A DNA stretch of 64,000 bases from Pomphorhynchus laevis (GCA_012934845.2 WNNJ02001484.1:1-64000), one strand, 5' to 3'. Positions 46,470 through 57,873 are shown, counted from the first letter of the stretch. Notes: generated from the letters alone by a model not told the origin. Numbers and translations are program-made.

Positions 46470-47760
46470 ATAACATTCACTCATACGTATAGTCTTTGAG
46501 ATAACCTAGAGGAATGTGCTCCGGATTATTTAGGCTTTGTAGCAGCCAACGGAGAGATGACAATCCACAAGTAACACCGACTCTCATAATAAAATGTTTA
46601 ATGATTTGGCTTTCAACAGAGCATAATGGTTCGGAATAATGGTTCAATAAATCGTTTAGCATGACCATTTACCCTAGGATTATACAGAGTAGAGCGACAT
46701 TAACCTATACCACATTCTGACAAATAATTGCGGAAATTTCCTGATTGGAAGGTAGATTCCTAGTTGCTGTGAACGCAAGCGGCTTATCCGAACACTGAAA
46801 TTCATATTTAAAAATTGGATCGCAGAAGCAGTAGAGCAGTCACGACATGTTATCGCAAAATGAAAACGACAGTATTCGTCTTATGCAAAACAAAACAAGT
46901 ATTTGTTCGATGACACGTTTAATAAGCATCTTTGAAGTCAACGCTAATCCTCTCTAATGACTGAGTCGATTTGACAATTTTTGATAGACGCGGTTTATAG
47001 TGTCTAGCCTTCACATAAGAATATTAACTTTTGATAACTTTTGATAAAGGTTTTGGTGTGTTTTTTGTCGTAAAGAAGATTGTGGGATCGATCTTCTATA
47101 CGATCGATCATTCATGTTAGTCCAATATGACAAATATAGTCGTGAATTTCACAGAGACTGGACAAATCAGCGTCAAGTCAATTGGTTCAATATTTTATTA
47201 TGCATATAGTATCGTCAGCGCTATTTGATTTCCAGGGCTCGTAACAAATACCTAAATTGTATGCGGGTAGCTCTTAAGGCCATCTAGCTACCTTCTAGTT
47301 CTTAATTTTCCGTAAAGAATTTATTGAGCATAAAACTCACTGATGGTTGATCCGTGAGAACAGCGAAAATCTTTCCAAGCAAATGATAATGCCAAAGTTT
47401 ATTTCAGGGCTTCGAAAATCGCTGGCGCTTCGTTATCTGTACGATAGAAATCAAAATGTGTGTCATACTTTTTAAGTGCGGCACCAAGATAAAAAATCGA
47501 TGTGTCTCATTCGACGAGTAATAGCTTTGAAAGTTCTAAGCTTGGCGACTGGTTCGACTTATTTCAAGTTTGAGCTCTTTAATTATCTCTTCTACGTGAA
47601 CTGGAATAGGAAAAGTGGTACATTCAATAATTTCATGAATCCTTATAGAATATTGAGGTTTCAATGTTGAATAATATGCAAAAAGTCCTAATAGTCGTTG
47701 CTTATTTTTAACTTATGGAATTTGGATACTTTATGATCTTATCCATTCATTCTGCGTCGG
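46470..47760 (-). mobile_element. Ty3/gypsy-like pol fossil
   Basis: Minus-strand frames resemble the end of a Ty3/gypsy RT followed by RNase H: a FFAYYSTLKPQ-like block near 47,680 and LLGKIFAVLTDQPSVSFML near 47,380-47,330, recalling the TDHxAL motif of RNase H. The leftmost part (46,668-46,477) has no clear assignment. The element is old and broken in many places. No LTRs were identified. Confidence 0.45.
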
Positions 47761-47779
47761 AACAAATCGTCTGATTGAA

Positions 47780-49745
47780 GGCATTAGGTGCTTGTCACAG
47801 AGGAAAAACTCGAAATGCTTGGTGGACACCAACAGATAGAGATTTTGTCCAGCAGAAGAAACTGGTTTATAAAGCAACATTGTCGGATAAATCAGTAGAA
47901 GCTGCAGAATGTAACGAAGGGCAAAGATAACTTCAGCTCGAGCAGTTATCGAAGCGAAGAAGGCGGCTTGGAAGAAATTTGGAGAGCACTTCGAACTTGA
48001 TTATATATCAGCTTCGAATGACGTTCTGGATGATATTATTATTCATAATATATCAGTTCTGGATGACGATCAGGAACCTTCGTGTTGGAATGCAGAAAAA
48101 TTGTCAAGCTGTCTGTGACAAAAGAAGGTATGTGCTTACTGGCGTTGAAGAAAATATTGGTTGTTGGAAATAACATTTAAAAGCCTCTTTAATAATGTGA
48201 ATATGCCTTCTTTTGTAGAAGTAGATCATTTAGAACATACAGAAAGAACATCCAATTGGAAAAGTCATTGCTGTTGTTGAAAAACTTCGTAATGGTAAGT
48301 CTTCTGGAGTAGACGAAATTCGACCTGAAGCTTTAAAATCTCTCGACGTTGTAAGTATGAAGTGGCTAACAAGGATCTCTAACGTCGCATTAAAGTCAGG
48401 AAAGGTTCTTAGTAAGTTGCGAACTGAGGTGGTGATACCGATCTTTAGTAAAGGTCACCGAAAAGTGTGTTCCAATTATCAAGGCATCACTCTTTCTAGC
48501 CAAACTGGTAAGCTATTTGCTAGGATTCTTGAGTTAAGGATACGGCTATAGTTGAGAGAGAGTTGCAAGAGGAACAATGAGCTTTCGTCCAGGTCGTGGA
48601 ACTACGGGTTAGCTCTTTACTCTCTCAACTATCATTATACGGTCTTGGGAGTTCGCTCAACCGGTCTACATGTGCTTTAAAGATTTAAAGAAGGCGTTCG
48701 ACCGAGTTCCGCAAGAGATGTTGTGGGAGGTCCTAAGGGAGTATAGAGCACTACACTATCTTCGGATAGCAGTGCATTCTTTGTAAGAACAAAGTATGAG
48801 TTGTGTTCGTGTTCTAGGTAGGAGTCTGAATCATTTCCAGTAGGCGTTAGGCTTCGTCAGGGTTGTCCTTTGTCTCCAATTTGTTCCTGGTTTACATGTA
48901 CAAAATTAAGAGACGGGCTGCTCTGACGGATGTCGGTCTTCGATTCCGTCCCGTCAGGCGACCATCTCTGCTTTTTGCAAATGACGTTGTTTTGTTAACT
49001 TCTTGTCATGAAGACTTACAATGTCTACTAGATCGATTCACGATGGAATGTCGAGCGGCAGGGATGTTGGATAGTACCTCCAAGACTGTCTCTATGGGTT
49101 CGTCTCGGATTCTGGTGCCAATGAATCCAGATTGGGGAGAAGGGTCTTTCTGATGTGGACGATTTCAAGTATCTTGGGATATTGTTCCTGATGGACGGCA
49201 GGAATATTAAGGAAATTGAGAAGCGGATTTGTGCAGCTAACGCTGCAATGCGTTCTTTGTAAAGATATGTCGTGGTAACGCGGGAGTTGAGTCATCGAAC
49301 GAAACTTACGGTTTACCAAGCAATCTTCGTTTATATCTTAACCTATAGTCATGAGCTTTAATTATGACCGAAAAGATAATATCTGGGATACAGGCGACCA
49401 AAATGAGGTTTCTTCGGAGTTCTTCCGATCTTAATGTTACAGATAAGGTTAGGAATTTGGTCATCCGGGATAAACTCGGAGTGAAGTCATCGCTTCACCA
49501 CATCGAAAAAAGTCAGCTGAGATGGCTAGGACACGTTCTAAGAATGTCTAGGGATCGCCTTCCTCGGGGGGGGTTCCAGGCCGGATTCTCTGGAAAGAGA
49601 CCTCGAGGTAGACCTCGGTACAAGTGTAAAGATCAAATCTTAAAACTGGCCGATCATCGTATTGAGCTATCTGAAAGATAACTCTGGTCTGTCGCCCAGG
49701 ATAACGATGTCTGGAGTAGTTTTGTTCGTGCACTGCTTCCACGAC
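47780..49745 (+). pseudogene. relic APE-type LINE (I/RTE-like RT)
   Basis: Plus-strand frames give, in order: KTRNAWWTPTDRDF (post-endonuclease linker) near 47,800; VVEKLRNGKSSGVDEIRPEA near 48,270; VVIPIFSKGHRKVCSNYQGI near 48,430; FRPGRGT near 48,585; CFKDLKKAFDRVPQEMLW near 48,670; VGVRLRQGCPLSP-like sequence near 48,850; LLFANDVVLLTS near 48,968; and the C-terminal QLRWLGHVLRM...RPRGRPRYK near 49,510-49,625. The catalytic FADD has become FAND, losing one metal-binding Asp. Several frame changes and stops confirm a dead copy. Clade assignment is tentative. Confidence 0.8.
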
Positions 49746-49847
49746 ACAATACCTTGATGTATTTGCTTTATAACATAACACAATGTATTTGATTTATAAA
49801 GCAAATACACTGCTTTATATCTAGTTACAACATTTAATTGAAAATAT

Positions 49848-50440
49848 GGGATCATGAAAATCGATTGAAATCGAGACTGGTGATCCTTTGATGGATGCTT
49901 ATTTATGTATTGAATATTTGCTAGGTCACACAAGGTGACTTTCGCATTGAAAACCATCTACGGAATCCTTCCTTCATGATATCCAATTCCATACACCCTG
50001 ACTACTAACTGCACCATTGCCACAGCCATTTTCGTTTCGCCCGATTTTTGCCACATGTTGGTAGCCCCGGGCTCGTCAGAAGGCTGACTGCCAACTCTTC
50101 ACCTTTTGAAACTTGACACATCCGAGATTCGAGCTGTCGCTATCCATACTTTGGCTTACGCTCTTGACTGCTAGGCTACGAATCCAGGATTGCCAGATTT
50201 CACACAGTATATGAAACCTTCCATGATGATATCCAGAAACTGTATTGTCCGAAATGCTCTCTGGCATGCTTATTATAGATGGTTTCGTATGGGATCATGA
50301 AGATCGATTGAAATCGGGACTGGTGATCCTTTGATGGATGCTTATTTATGTATTGAATAGTTGCTAGGCCACACAAGGTGATTTTCGCATTGAAAACCAG
50401 CTACAGAATCATTCCTTCATGATATCCAATTCCCTACACC
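49848..50440. repeat. 150-bp direct repeat, two copies
   Basis: Segments 49,848-49,999 and 50,291-50,440 are near-identical (GGGATCATGAARATCGATTG ... CATGATATCCAATTCC), 443 bp apart. The second leads straight into the 393-bp satellite. The region between them shows only fragments. Confidence 0.85.
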
Positions 50441-52413
50441 CTTGAAACTGTGGTCCAGGAGACAAAGCTGGCTACGGTTGATTTTTAATCCATATTTGCT
50501 GCTAAATAACTGGACTTCGATCATCAGCTCCATCAGTCTAATGTATCACTCCGAGACGTTCCTAACAACCCAGCAGTCATCGTCAGTCAGATGAAGTGGT
50601 TAGGGTACGTTTCGACTGCCTTTGTGATAACTATAAAGACACACGCAATTCCTCACGATGTTATACGAAGCTCAGATGCAGAAGTGTTTTTACTGGCTTG
50701 TTGCATGTGTGGACCTTCTAGTTATTCTTTATATAAGGCACAAATGCGTATCCGTTGATTACGAGGGCACTGAATTTCTCACAGGATTCCGAAAAGAATG
50801 CGTCATTTTATAAATTGTTATTGCGAAAAATCGCTTGAAACTGTGGTCCAGGAGCCAAAGCCGGCTGCGGTTGATTTTTAATCCATATTTGCTGCTAAAT
50901 AACTGGACTTCGATCATCAGCTCCATCAGTCTAGTGTATCACTCCGAGACGTTTCTAACCACCTAGCAGTCATCGTCAGTCGGATGAAGTAGTTAGGGTA
51001 GGTTTCGACTGCTTTTGTGATAACTATAAAGACACCAGCAATTCCTCACGATGCTATAGGAAGCTCAGGTGCAGAAGCGTTTTTACTGGCTTGTTGCGTG
51101 TGTGGACCTTCTAGTTATTCTTTATATAAGGCACAAATGCGTATCCGTTGATTACGAGGGCACTGAATTTCTCACAGGATTCGAAAAGGAATGCGTCATT
51201 TTATAAATTCTTATTGCGAAAAATTTCTTGAAACTGTGGTCTATGAGATAAAGCTGGCTACGGTTGATTTTTAATCCATATTTGCTGCTAAATAACTGGA
51301 CTTCGATCATCAGCTCCATCAGTCTAATGTAACACTCCGAGATGTTCCAAACCACCCAGCAGTCATCGTCAGTCAGATGAAGTGGTTAGGGTACGTTTCG
51401 ACTGCTTTTGTGGTAACTATAAAGACACCAGCAATTCCTCACGATGCTATAAGAAACTCAGTTGCAGAAGCGTTTTTACTGGCTTTATGCGTGTGTGGAA
51501 CTTCTATTTATTCTTTATATAAGGCACAAATGCGTATCCGTTGATTACGAGGGCACTGAATTTCTCACAGGATTCCAAAAGGAATGCGTCATTTTATAAA
51601 TTGTTATTGCGAAAAATTGCTTGAAACTGTGGTCCAGGAGCCAAAGCTGGCTACGGTTGATTTTTAATCCATATTTGCTGCTAAATAAGTGGACTTCGAT
51701 CATCAGCTCCATCAGTCTAATGTATCACTTTGCGACGTTCCTAACCACCCAGCAGTCACCGTCAGTCGGATGAAGTGGTTAGGGTACGTTTCAACTGCTT
51801 TTGTGATAACTATAAAGACACCAGCAATTCCTCACGATGCTATACGAAGCTCAGGTGCAGAAGGGTTTTTACCGGCTTGTTGCATGTGTGGACTTTCTAG
51901 TTATTCTTTATATAAGGCACAAATGCGTATCCGTTGATTAAGAGGGTACTGAATTTCTCACAGGATTCCAAAAGGAATGCGTTATTTTATAAATTGTTAT
52001 TGTGAAAAATCGCTTGAAACTGTGGTCCAGGAGCCAAAGCTGGCTACGGTTGATTTTTAATCCATATTTGCTGCTAAATATCTGGACTTCGATCATCAGC
52101 TCCATCAGTCTAATGTATCACTCCAAGACGTTCCTAACCACCTAGCAGTCATCGTCAGTCGGATGAAGTGGTTAGGGTACGTTTCGACTGCTTTTGTGAT
52201 AACTATAAAGACACCAGCAATTCCTCACGATGCTATACGAAGCTCAGGTGCAGAAGCGTTTTTACTGGCTTGTTGCGTGTGTGGACCTTCTAGTTATTCT
52301 TTATATGCACAAATGCGTATCCGTTGGTTACGAGGGCATTGAATCTCTTACATAATTAAAAAAGGAATACGTTTTTTTATAAATTGGTTGTGCGAAAAAT
52401 CGCTTGAAACTGT
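50441..52413. repeat. 393-bp satellite, five copies
   Basis: Units begin CTTGAAACTGTGGT at 50,441, 50,834, 51,227, 51,620 and 52,013; a sixth start at 52,403 breaks off. The first four intervals are exactly 393 bp (3 x 131) and the last is 390. Copies are about 95% alike by eye. A frame of 82 codons (51,689-51,937) is open in one unit and nearly open in the others. Confidence 0.97.
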
Positions 52414-52744
52414 GTATATATTAAATACATATATTAAACATGAATGCGAGATTACACTGTCTGCCGAGACCTCCATTGAAGTACTTAATTTATATTATCG
52501 TATAACCAAAAATTTTGGTGTTCTTCACCGGCACGAAATCAAAGATATTTAAATATCCCAGGCGACTGTGCTGTTTCATTGTAATTTATTATATTGGTCA
52601 TTTAGTAATCCCGCCGATGTCTATTACATTCGAAAAAATTCACTGCATTGCATTGAATTCGAAAGCGCAAGCTTCATCATGCAATTAGCATATAGTTAAT
52701 TCTTTCTGCTTTAATCTATATTTGCATGTGTATACGTTGTATTG

Positions 52745-52793
52745 CTGCAACTGATGAGGCTTCTCAAAGCCAAAACGGTACGGCGTATTGCAG
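52745..52793 (+). ncRNA. hammerhead ribozyme, damaged core (copy 2)
   Basis: Stem I CTGCAA/TTGCAG (52,745-52,750 with 52,788-52,793), core CTGATGA, stem II GGCTT/AAGCC with loop CTCA. The invariant G before AAA is A here (G12), and the cleavage site reads GTA. Cleavage should be lost or very weak. Confidence 0.75.
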
Positions 52794-53095
52794 TGTAAAA
52801 GCATGAAATTCTCTATATATTGAGAACAGCAGATAAGTATAATAGACAGTCCTGGTTGAATCAAACCTCGAAATTATTTATTAGTCCCCTGAGGATCCTA
52901 GGCGGCGGTGCTGTTTCATTTGTAATTTATTATATTGGTCATTTAGTGATCCCGCTGATGTATATTACACTAGAAAGAATTCACTGCATTGCATTGACTT
53001 CGAAAGCGCAAGCTACGTCATGCAATTAGCATATAGCAAATTCTTTCTGCTTTAATCTATATATAGTATGTTTTTCATGTGTATACATTGTATTG

Positions 53096-53144
53096 CTGCA
53101 ACTGATTAGGCTTCTCAGAGCCGAAACGGTACGCCGCCTTGCAG
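53096..53144 (+). ncRNA. hammerhead ribozyme, damaged core (copy 3)
   Basis: Stem I CTGCAA/TTGCAG, stem II GGCTT/GAGCC (one G-U pair keeps the stem), GAAA present, stem III CGG/CCG. The core reads CTGATTA, so the catalytic G8 is lost, and the cleavage site is GCC. The shape is conserved but catalysis is not expected. Confidence 0.75.
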
Positions 53145-53233
53145 TGTAGAAGCATGAAATTCTCTATATATAGTAAAAAAGCAGATAGGTTTAATAGACA
53201 GTCCTGGTTGAATCAAACCTCTAATATATATAA

Positions 53234-54022
53234 TGGTGTTGCTTGTAAGACCTGACTTTATTTACGACTTTCAGTCACCATGTCACTTATGGACGACCAA
53301 TGAGTACCCGGCCATACTCATCAGTAGATTAAAATACTCACTGGTAGTTTCGGTTGCCTGTGTGGCATTGTAATAAAATCGTTTCCGACACTTTGCTTAA
53401 TTGTCTGAGGCTTACGCTCTGTACCAGATCAAATTGCTGTGCGGACCATCCTTTAACACTAGGCAGAGGTGTTTGCTGAATTGTCGCTGCACTGGTTGGA
53501 TCTTTTATGTTTACGGCATGTATAATAGTAGTGCACAGATGTGCTGAGTAGACAACGGTCTAGGATTTCTTTCAAAATACGGCATTTATACAAAATGGTC
53601 TTGCTTGTTAGACTGGACTTTGATTCACGACTTTAAGTCACCATGTCACTTCTAGACGACCACTTCAGCATCGAAATGATGAGTACCCGGCAACACTCAT
53701 CAGTAGAATGAAGTACTCACTGGTCGTTTCGGTTGCCTGTGTGACATTGTGAATAAAGGCGTTTCCGACACTTTGCTTAATTGTCTGAGGCTTACGCTCT
53801 GTACCAGATCAAATTGCTGTGCGGACCATCCTTTAACACTAGGCAGAGGTGTTTGCTGAATTGACGCTGCACTGATTAAATCTTTTATGTTTACGGCATG
53901 TATAATAGTAGTACACGGATGTGCTGAGTAGACAACGGTCTAGGATTTCTTTCAAAATACAGCATTTATACAAAATGGTCTTGCTTGTTAGATTGGACTT
54001 TGATTCACGACTTTTAGTCACA
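53234..54022. repeat. ~380-bp satellite, two copies and a part
   Basis: Landmarks such as CTCTGTACCAGATC (53,417 and 53,797) give a 380-bp period. A third start at 53,974 is cut off. Blocks GGACTTTGAT, CATCAGTAGAATGAAGT and CGTTTCGGTTGCCTGTGTGA align at low identity with the 393-bp satellite to the left, so the two arrays may share an ancestor. Confidence 0.85.
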
Positions 54023-54059
54023 GTCACTTAACTGTGCAGTTATATTTATTGGCGTGAAG

Positions 54060-54980
54060 TTATGTCCGGGGGTGACCGGATCAATTTAGTCTCCTGAAGG
54101 ACTATTACATTTGCATCTCAACCAGATAAATGACAAAGAGCAGAAGCATCTTCCAAATTCCACTGAAGAATGTGCAGTGAAAACAGAACTTAACTAATTC
54201 CCATTGCGTAAGTTTTCGGACAGTAAGAGAAGTTTCACTCGTTATGTCTATCAGTTGGAAGGTTGCTGTTATCACTGACAGAACCAACCGCAAGCCTTTC
54301 TTTCCCACCCCCGGTATTTTGTTTAGTCTGACCGATGGGTGGGTTATCATCATCTCTCAAGATGGCTTTCCTTTTCCAACATGTGCTTTTCTTCTTATGC
54401 TCTCTGGAAGTCAAAAGTAGTTAGGTGCATTTCTGTGAATAGAAGGATAAATGTTAAGGCTACCAAACAGCAATACAAGCATCGTCTCCATCTTAATCAT
54501 GTTTTCAGCTTGTTTGAATTAAATGAACATAATGATTTTATTCAACTGAATTGGAAAGTGATTTGTATGATGTACAGCCTTACTAAATGAGATAGATGAA
54601 TCTTTTGTCGAGTGTCTGCTTCTATAAGCTTTGAAGGTTCCACACTTCTTAAACCAACCATGGGTAATCTTTACCACAATTGGGACAAGATACCGATTCC
54701 GGCACGGCCTTATTTCATGATTACATAGACAAGTTGTCCCACACTTATTCGAGGACGTACAGTTTGAGCCCTACTGCCCCCAACTGTAACATGTCTGACC
54801 ATGCGGGTACATTAGATCATCAGTCAAAACAAAGCAAAATTTCTAATTGCGCCAAAGACTTGGCGACCTACAATCTAGTAATCTTACATTTTCTTCCGAG
54901 GTGTTGGCAAAGGCTAAGAGGTATAGGTTGGCCGTCCCGCCTTTTTATAAAGCGAAATATGATAGGTTGAATGTTTTACC
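54060..54980. other. unassigned GC-richer segment
   Basis: Composition resembles former coding DNA, but none of the frames (54,105-54,353 minus, 54,339-54,590 plus, 54,680-54,970 plus) matches a family I can name. A decayed LINE piece is the likeliest content. Confidence 0.3.
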
Positions 54981-55012
54981 AAATCTTTAATATCATTAGG
55001 AAAGATCTCTGC

Positions 55013-55142
55013 AACTATATTAGACAATTTGAACTATATTAGACAATTTGAACTATATTAGACAATTGAACTATATTAGACAATATTAGACAACTGTATT
55101 TGAACTATATTAGACAACAGAACTATATTAGACAATTTGACA
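55013..55142. repeat. ~19-bp minisatellite
   Basis: GAACTATATTAGACAATTT is repeated about seven times with small variations and truncated units. Confidence 0.92.
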
Positions 55143-55600
55143 GTTGCCATAATTGTCTTATGTTCGGCAGAGCTAGAGTTTGATATACTGAATATACTGA
55201 ATATTCTAAATACTAAATATACTGCTCTGCAGGGTCAAAGGATTGAATAGCAATTGAACTTTTATATGTCCTTGCAGAGTTATATAATTCTTTACTCAAA
55301 TTTAATTACGAACGGTCTGGGGAAAGTAGAAAAGTATTTAAATTTTTTCAGAATTATAATTGTGAAGTTTATTGTCAAAAGACAGTTTCCCATCATATTA
55401 TTTATTACACTTTCGCACCTTTCTTCATGAATAATGACCGATTCCATCTGTATTTCCTCGAATTTCGCTGTAGTTTATTTAATATAAGTAAATAAGGGTA
55501 TTATTAATAACTATATAACCAATAAAACCTTTAAGAAACAAAAACATGCAAAAGACAACTTTAAATAGAAGCCGTTCACGACGTGGATTTTGAAATCTAC
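55143..55600. other. AT-rich non-coding DNA
   Basis: A short TACTGAATATWCTRAA repetition near 55,180-55,220 is the only structure seen. Confidence 0.4.
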
Positions 55601-55604
55601 AACT

Positions 55605-55850
55605 TATATTTACGGACTAAGGTCCAGAGGGATCTGAGCCCCTCGGCCACACCAGCGCGCCGCTCTCTGACTGAACCATTCGGGGTCTCTCACACACCCA
55701 ACAGCCCAGTCAAGGCGGACTATGATTGGTAATCTCGAGATGATGAGCTTGAGAAACCTTAGTCTTTGTTCTGGGGAACGTCCCCGTGAGAAGAAGACTA
55801 ATCCCGAGAGAGAGACCAAGTACCCCAGAGGCGCACTTGGGTTATTTAAT
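55605..55850 (-). repeat. GC-rich tRNA-like (SINE-like) island
   Basis: On the minus strand a box A-like TGGTTCAGTCA is followed about 30 bp later by a box B-like GGCTCAGATCC within a T-arm-like stem GAGGG/CCCTC (about 55,675-55,625). The ~240-bp block is far richer in GC than its surroundings. The box positions fit an internal RNA polymerase III promoter of a tRNA-derived SINE or a tRNA pseudogene. A 69-codon frame across it is probably accidental. No A-tail or target duplication was found. Confidence 0.4.
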
Positions 55851-56225
55851 TTAAACAGTTTAATTTTACACTAGAACGACGCTTGCTCTCAAAGTTTTGT
55901 TACAGCCACGTATAAACAGTACAGACTCAACTCAAACACACCACAAATGTAAGTATTAATGCAAGCTGTTGTTTTATCACTGCATTAACTGTTTTGAAAA
56001 ATTCTAACGAAACTCGTTAAAACAAGCCATGTCAAGGAATTGATTTTCGAAAGTGTACTGTGTATTGATTTACAAAACATAATATTGAATAACGAATTCT
56101 TATTCCACTTTTGTAAAGTATTTATACTAATCAGATTTGCTAATTGAGTCTAGGTATTTTATACTATAATAATATTTTATAATAATTAATAAATAATTAT
56201 ATAAGATTTTATATAATTTTTATTT
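55851..56225. other. AT-rich non-coding DNA
   Basis: Nothing recognisable is seen between the tRNA-like island and the Naiad fragment. Confidence 0.4.
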
Positions 56226-56229
56226 ACAT

Positions 56230-56800
56230 AAAGTTAAAAGTTAAATTCCAAATTAATTGATGTTAATTTAATTTTCAAATTTAGATATACACCTTCTTTA
56301 TCATTAATATTGGTTTTGTTAAGAATAAGGCTTTCTGGATAAATTTGTTCGCTTATTGAATAAAAATTGCTAGAATTAAATACACATATATCATTAATGT
56401 ATCGAAACATATATTTCATATATTTATATTGTTTAGATTTATTTTTTAAACAGTTATGAACAAATTCATATTCTATAAAGCTCTAAAACAAGTCAGCTAT
56501 AATTAGGCTACTATTACCTCCCATTGGAACATCTTTTATTCGTCTAAATATAGATGTCCCTACTTTTAAATAATTTTGATTTATCAAAATATTTAAGAAT
56601 TTTATTACTTCAATTTTATCCATATATTTATATGTTTAACATATAAATATATTTAACATTTTAACCATTTTACTTAAACGTATTGGTTTTTACGTTTTTA
56701 AAATTATTGATTTTAAAATTATTAAATTATTAACCTATATATTTACTTGATGGTTTAATTTTTGTTGGATAGGCGTTATAATTATTATAGCATATGTATA
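56230..56800 (-). pseudogene. Naiad-type RT fragment with YxDD region
   Basis: On the minus strand, PMGGNSSLIIADLF-like sequence (56,530-56,490) is followed by FRYINDICVFNSSNFYSISE (56,410-56,350). The catalytic YIDD of relatives reads YIND, losing one Asp. ILNKTNINDKEGVYLNLKIK comes next. It overlaps the part of the family missing at 33,130-34,061. Upstream sequence to 56,800 is AT-rich and Naiad-like. The CR1-like LINE lies immediately to the right. Confidence 0.75.
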
Positions 56801-56913
56801 TTTATTATCTCCCAATATTATATATAGTTTTTACATATTTCTTCTTTATTTAAAAAAATAAAACTAAAAAATAAGAAACGAAGAAAAAGAAGTCAACATG
56901 CAAAAGAAACAAA

Positions 56914-57825
56914 TCACTGCAAATATGACCATGACTCGTTTCTCGTCTTCTTGATGATCCATGTCTTTAATAATTTTTTGAACAAATGCAGACTCCGGGC
57001 GGAAGCAATTTCCTCAAGCAGAGAATTCCAAATATTAAGTACCCTGTGCGACAGTCTCCAGCATTTTGGATACCTACCATGTCTTGTTTTATAGACAGTT
57101 TTGCTGTGACCTCTCAAAATCGATGAACGTAATGTGATCGAACCACTCGGATAACCGTCCAACCGGTGTACAAGTGCATACATTCCTATTAAGTCAAGAA
57201 ACAAAAATCGTGATGGCATCGGTTGAATTCTTAGCAAATCTAATCGAGATGCGTAATCCACTCTCGCATTCGAACATAAACGAGAACCTCACCTTAGGAC
57301 TGACTCAATATATATCCTTTCTTGTTTGGTGACCAGGAAAGAAGCCTGAATTGCATACTCTAAACGCGGACGAACCAACGTGTTAAACAAATTTCTAAAG
57401 ACATTCGTGGTAATCTTAAGGAATGAGTTCTTTACAATATATAGTGCACGAGTAGCGCTTTTAATGGCTCTTTTACTATTAAGTTTGGTTTTTAATGATG
57501 CCTGTACGATAATTCCTAAATCCATATGATGTGATACGTCAGTGAGAAGAACATCACCGATGTGATATGTAGAATTACTGGATTTTTACCCATCCTCATA
57601 AGTATACACTTATCAACGTTAAGATGTAACCCAGTATAGGGCACCAATCATGAACTCGATCTAAGTTTGCCTGTAAAGATTTACAGTCATCAATATCTCG
57701 TATAGTAGTCCAAATTTTAAGATCATCAGCGAATGCCAAGTGAGTGTTCTCAATACGTAAGAGTAAATCGTTAAGGAATGTGATGAATAATAGAGGACCT
57801 AGTGCAGAACCCTGAGGGACACCTC
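56914..57825 (-). pseudogene. CR1-like LINE RT, C-terminal half
   Basis: It begins at VPQGSALGPLLFITFLNDL (57,822 leftward) and continues to the catalytic FADD (LAFADDLKIW, about 57,745-57,720), which is intact. LQANLDRVHDW, HHMDLGIIVQASLKTKL, NTLVRPRLEYAIQ and a C-terminal region RHGRYPKCWRLSHRVLNIWN follow, ending in KKTRNESWSYLQ before the stop at 56,914. The fingers and first half of the palm are missing. Two or three frame changes are present. Confidence 0.8.
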
Positions 57826-57873
57826 AGGGTTCTGCACAAACGATCGTTTGTAGGTTTTGACCTACAAACGATC
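57802..57873. repeat. two adjacent perfect hairpins at a deletion junction
   Basis: Hairpin 1: arms GTGCAGAACCCTGAGG (57,802-57,817) and complement (57,822-57,837), loop 4. Hairpin 2: arms GATCGTTTGTAGGT (57,842-57,855) and complement (57,860-57,873), loop 4. One arm of each belongs to normal LINE sequence; the other is a fold-back copy. Confidence 0.92.

Larger units (their letters stand above)
52557..53240 (+). repeat. retrozyme-like tandem dimer
   Basis: Two ~345-bp units, starting YCCYAGGCGRCKGTGCTG at 52,557 and 52,897, each contain a hammerhead core near their 3' end (52,745 and 53,096) followed by GAAATTCTCTATATAT and ACAGTCCTGGTTGAATCAAA. Tandem non-coding units of this size with type I hammerheads are the form of animal retrozymes. 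No protein is encoded. Confidence 0.75.

Noticed and set aside
55013-55142. Regular short repeats resembling a CRISPR array
   Set aside because: Units adjoin without spacers, and the context is eukaryotic; it is a minisatellite.
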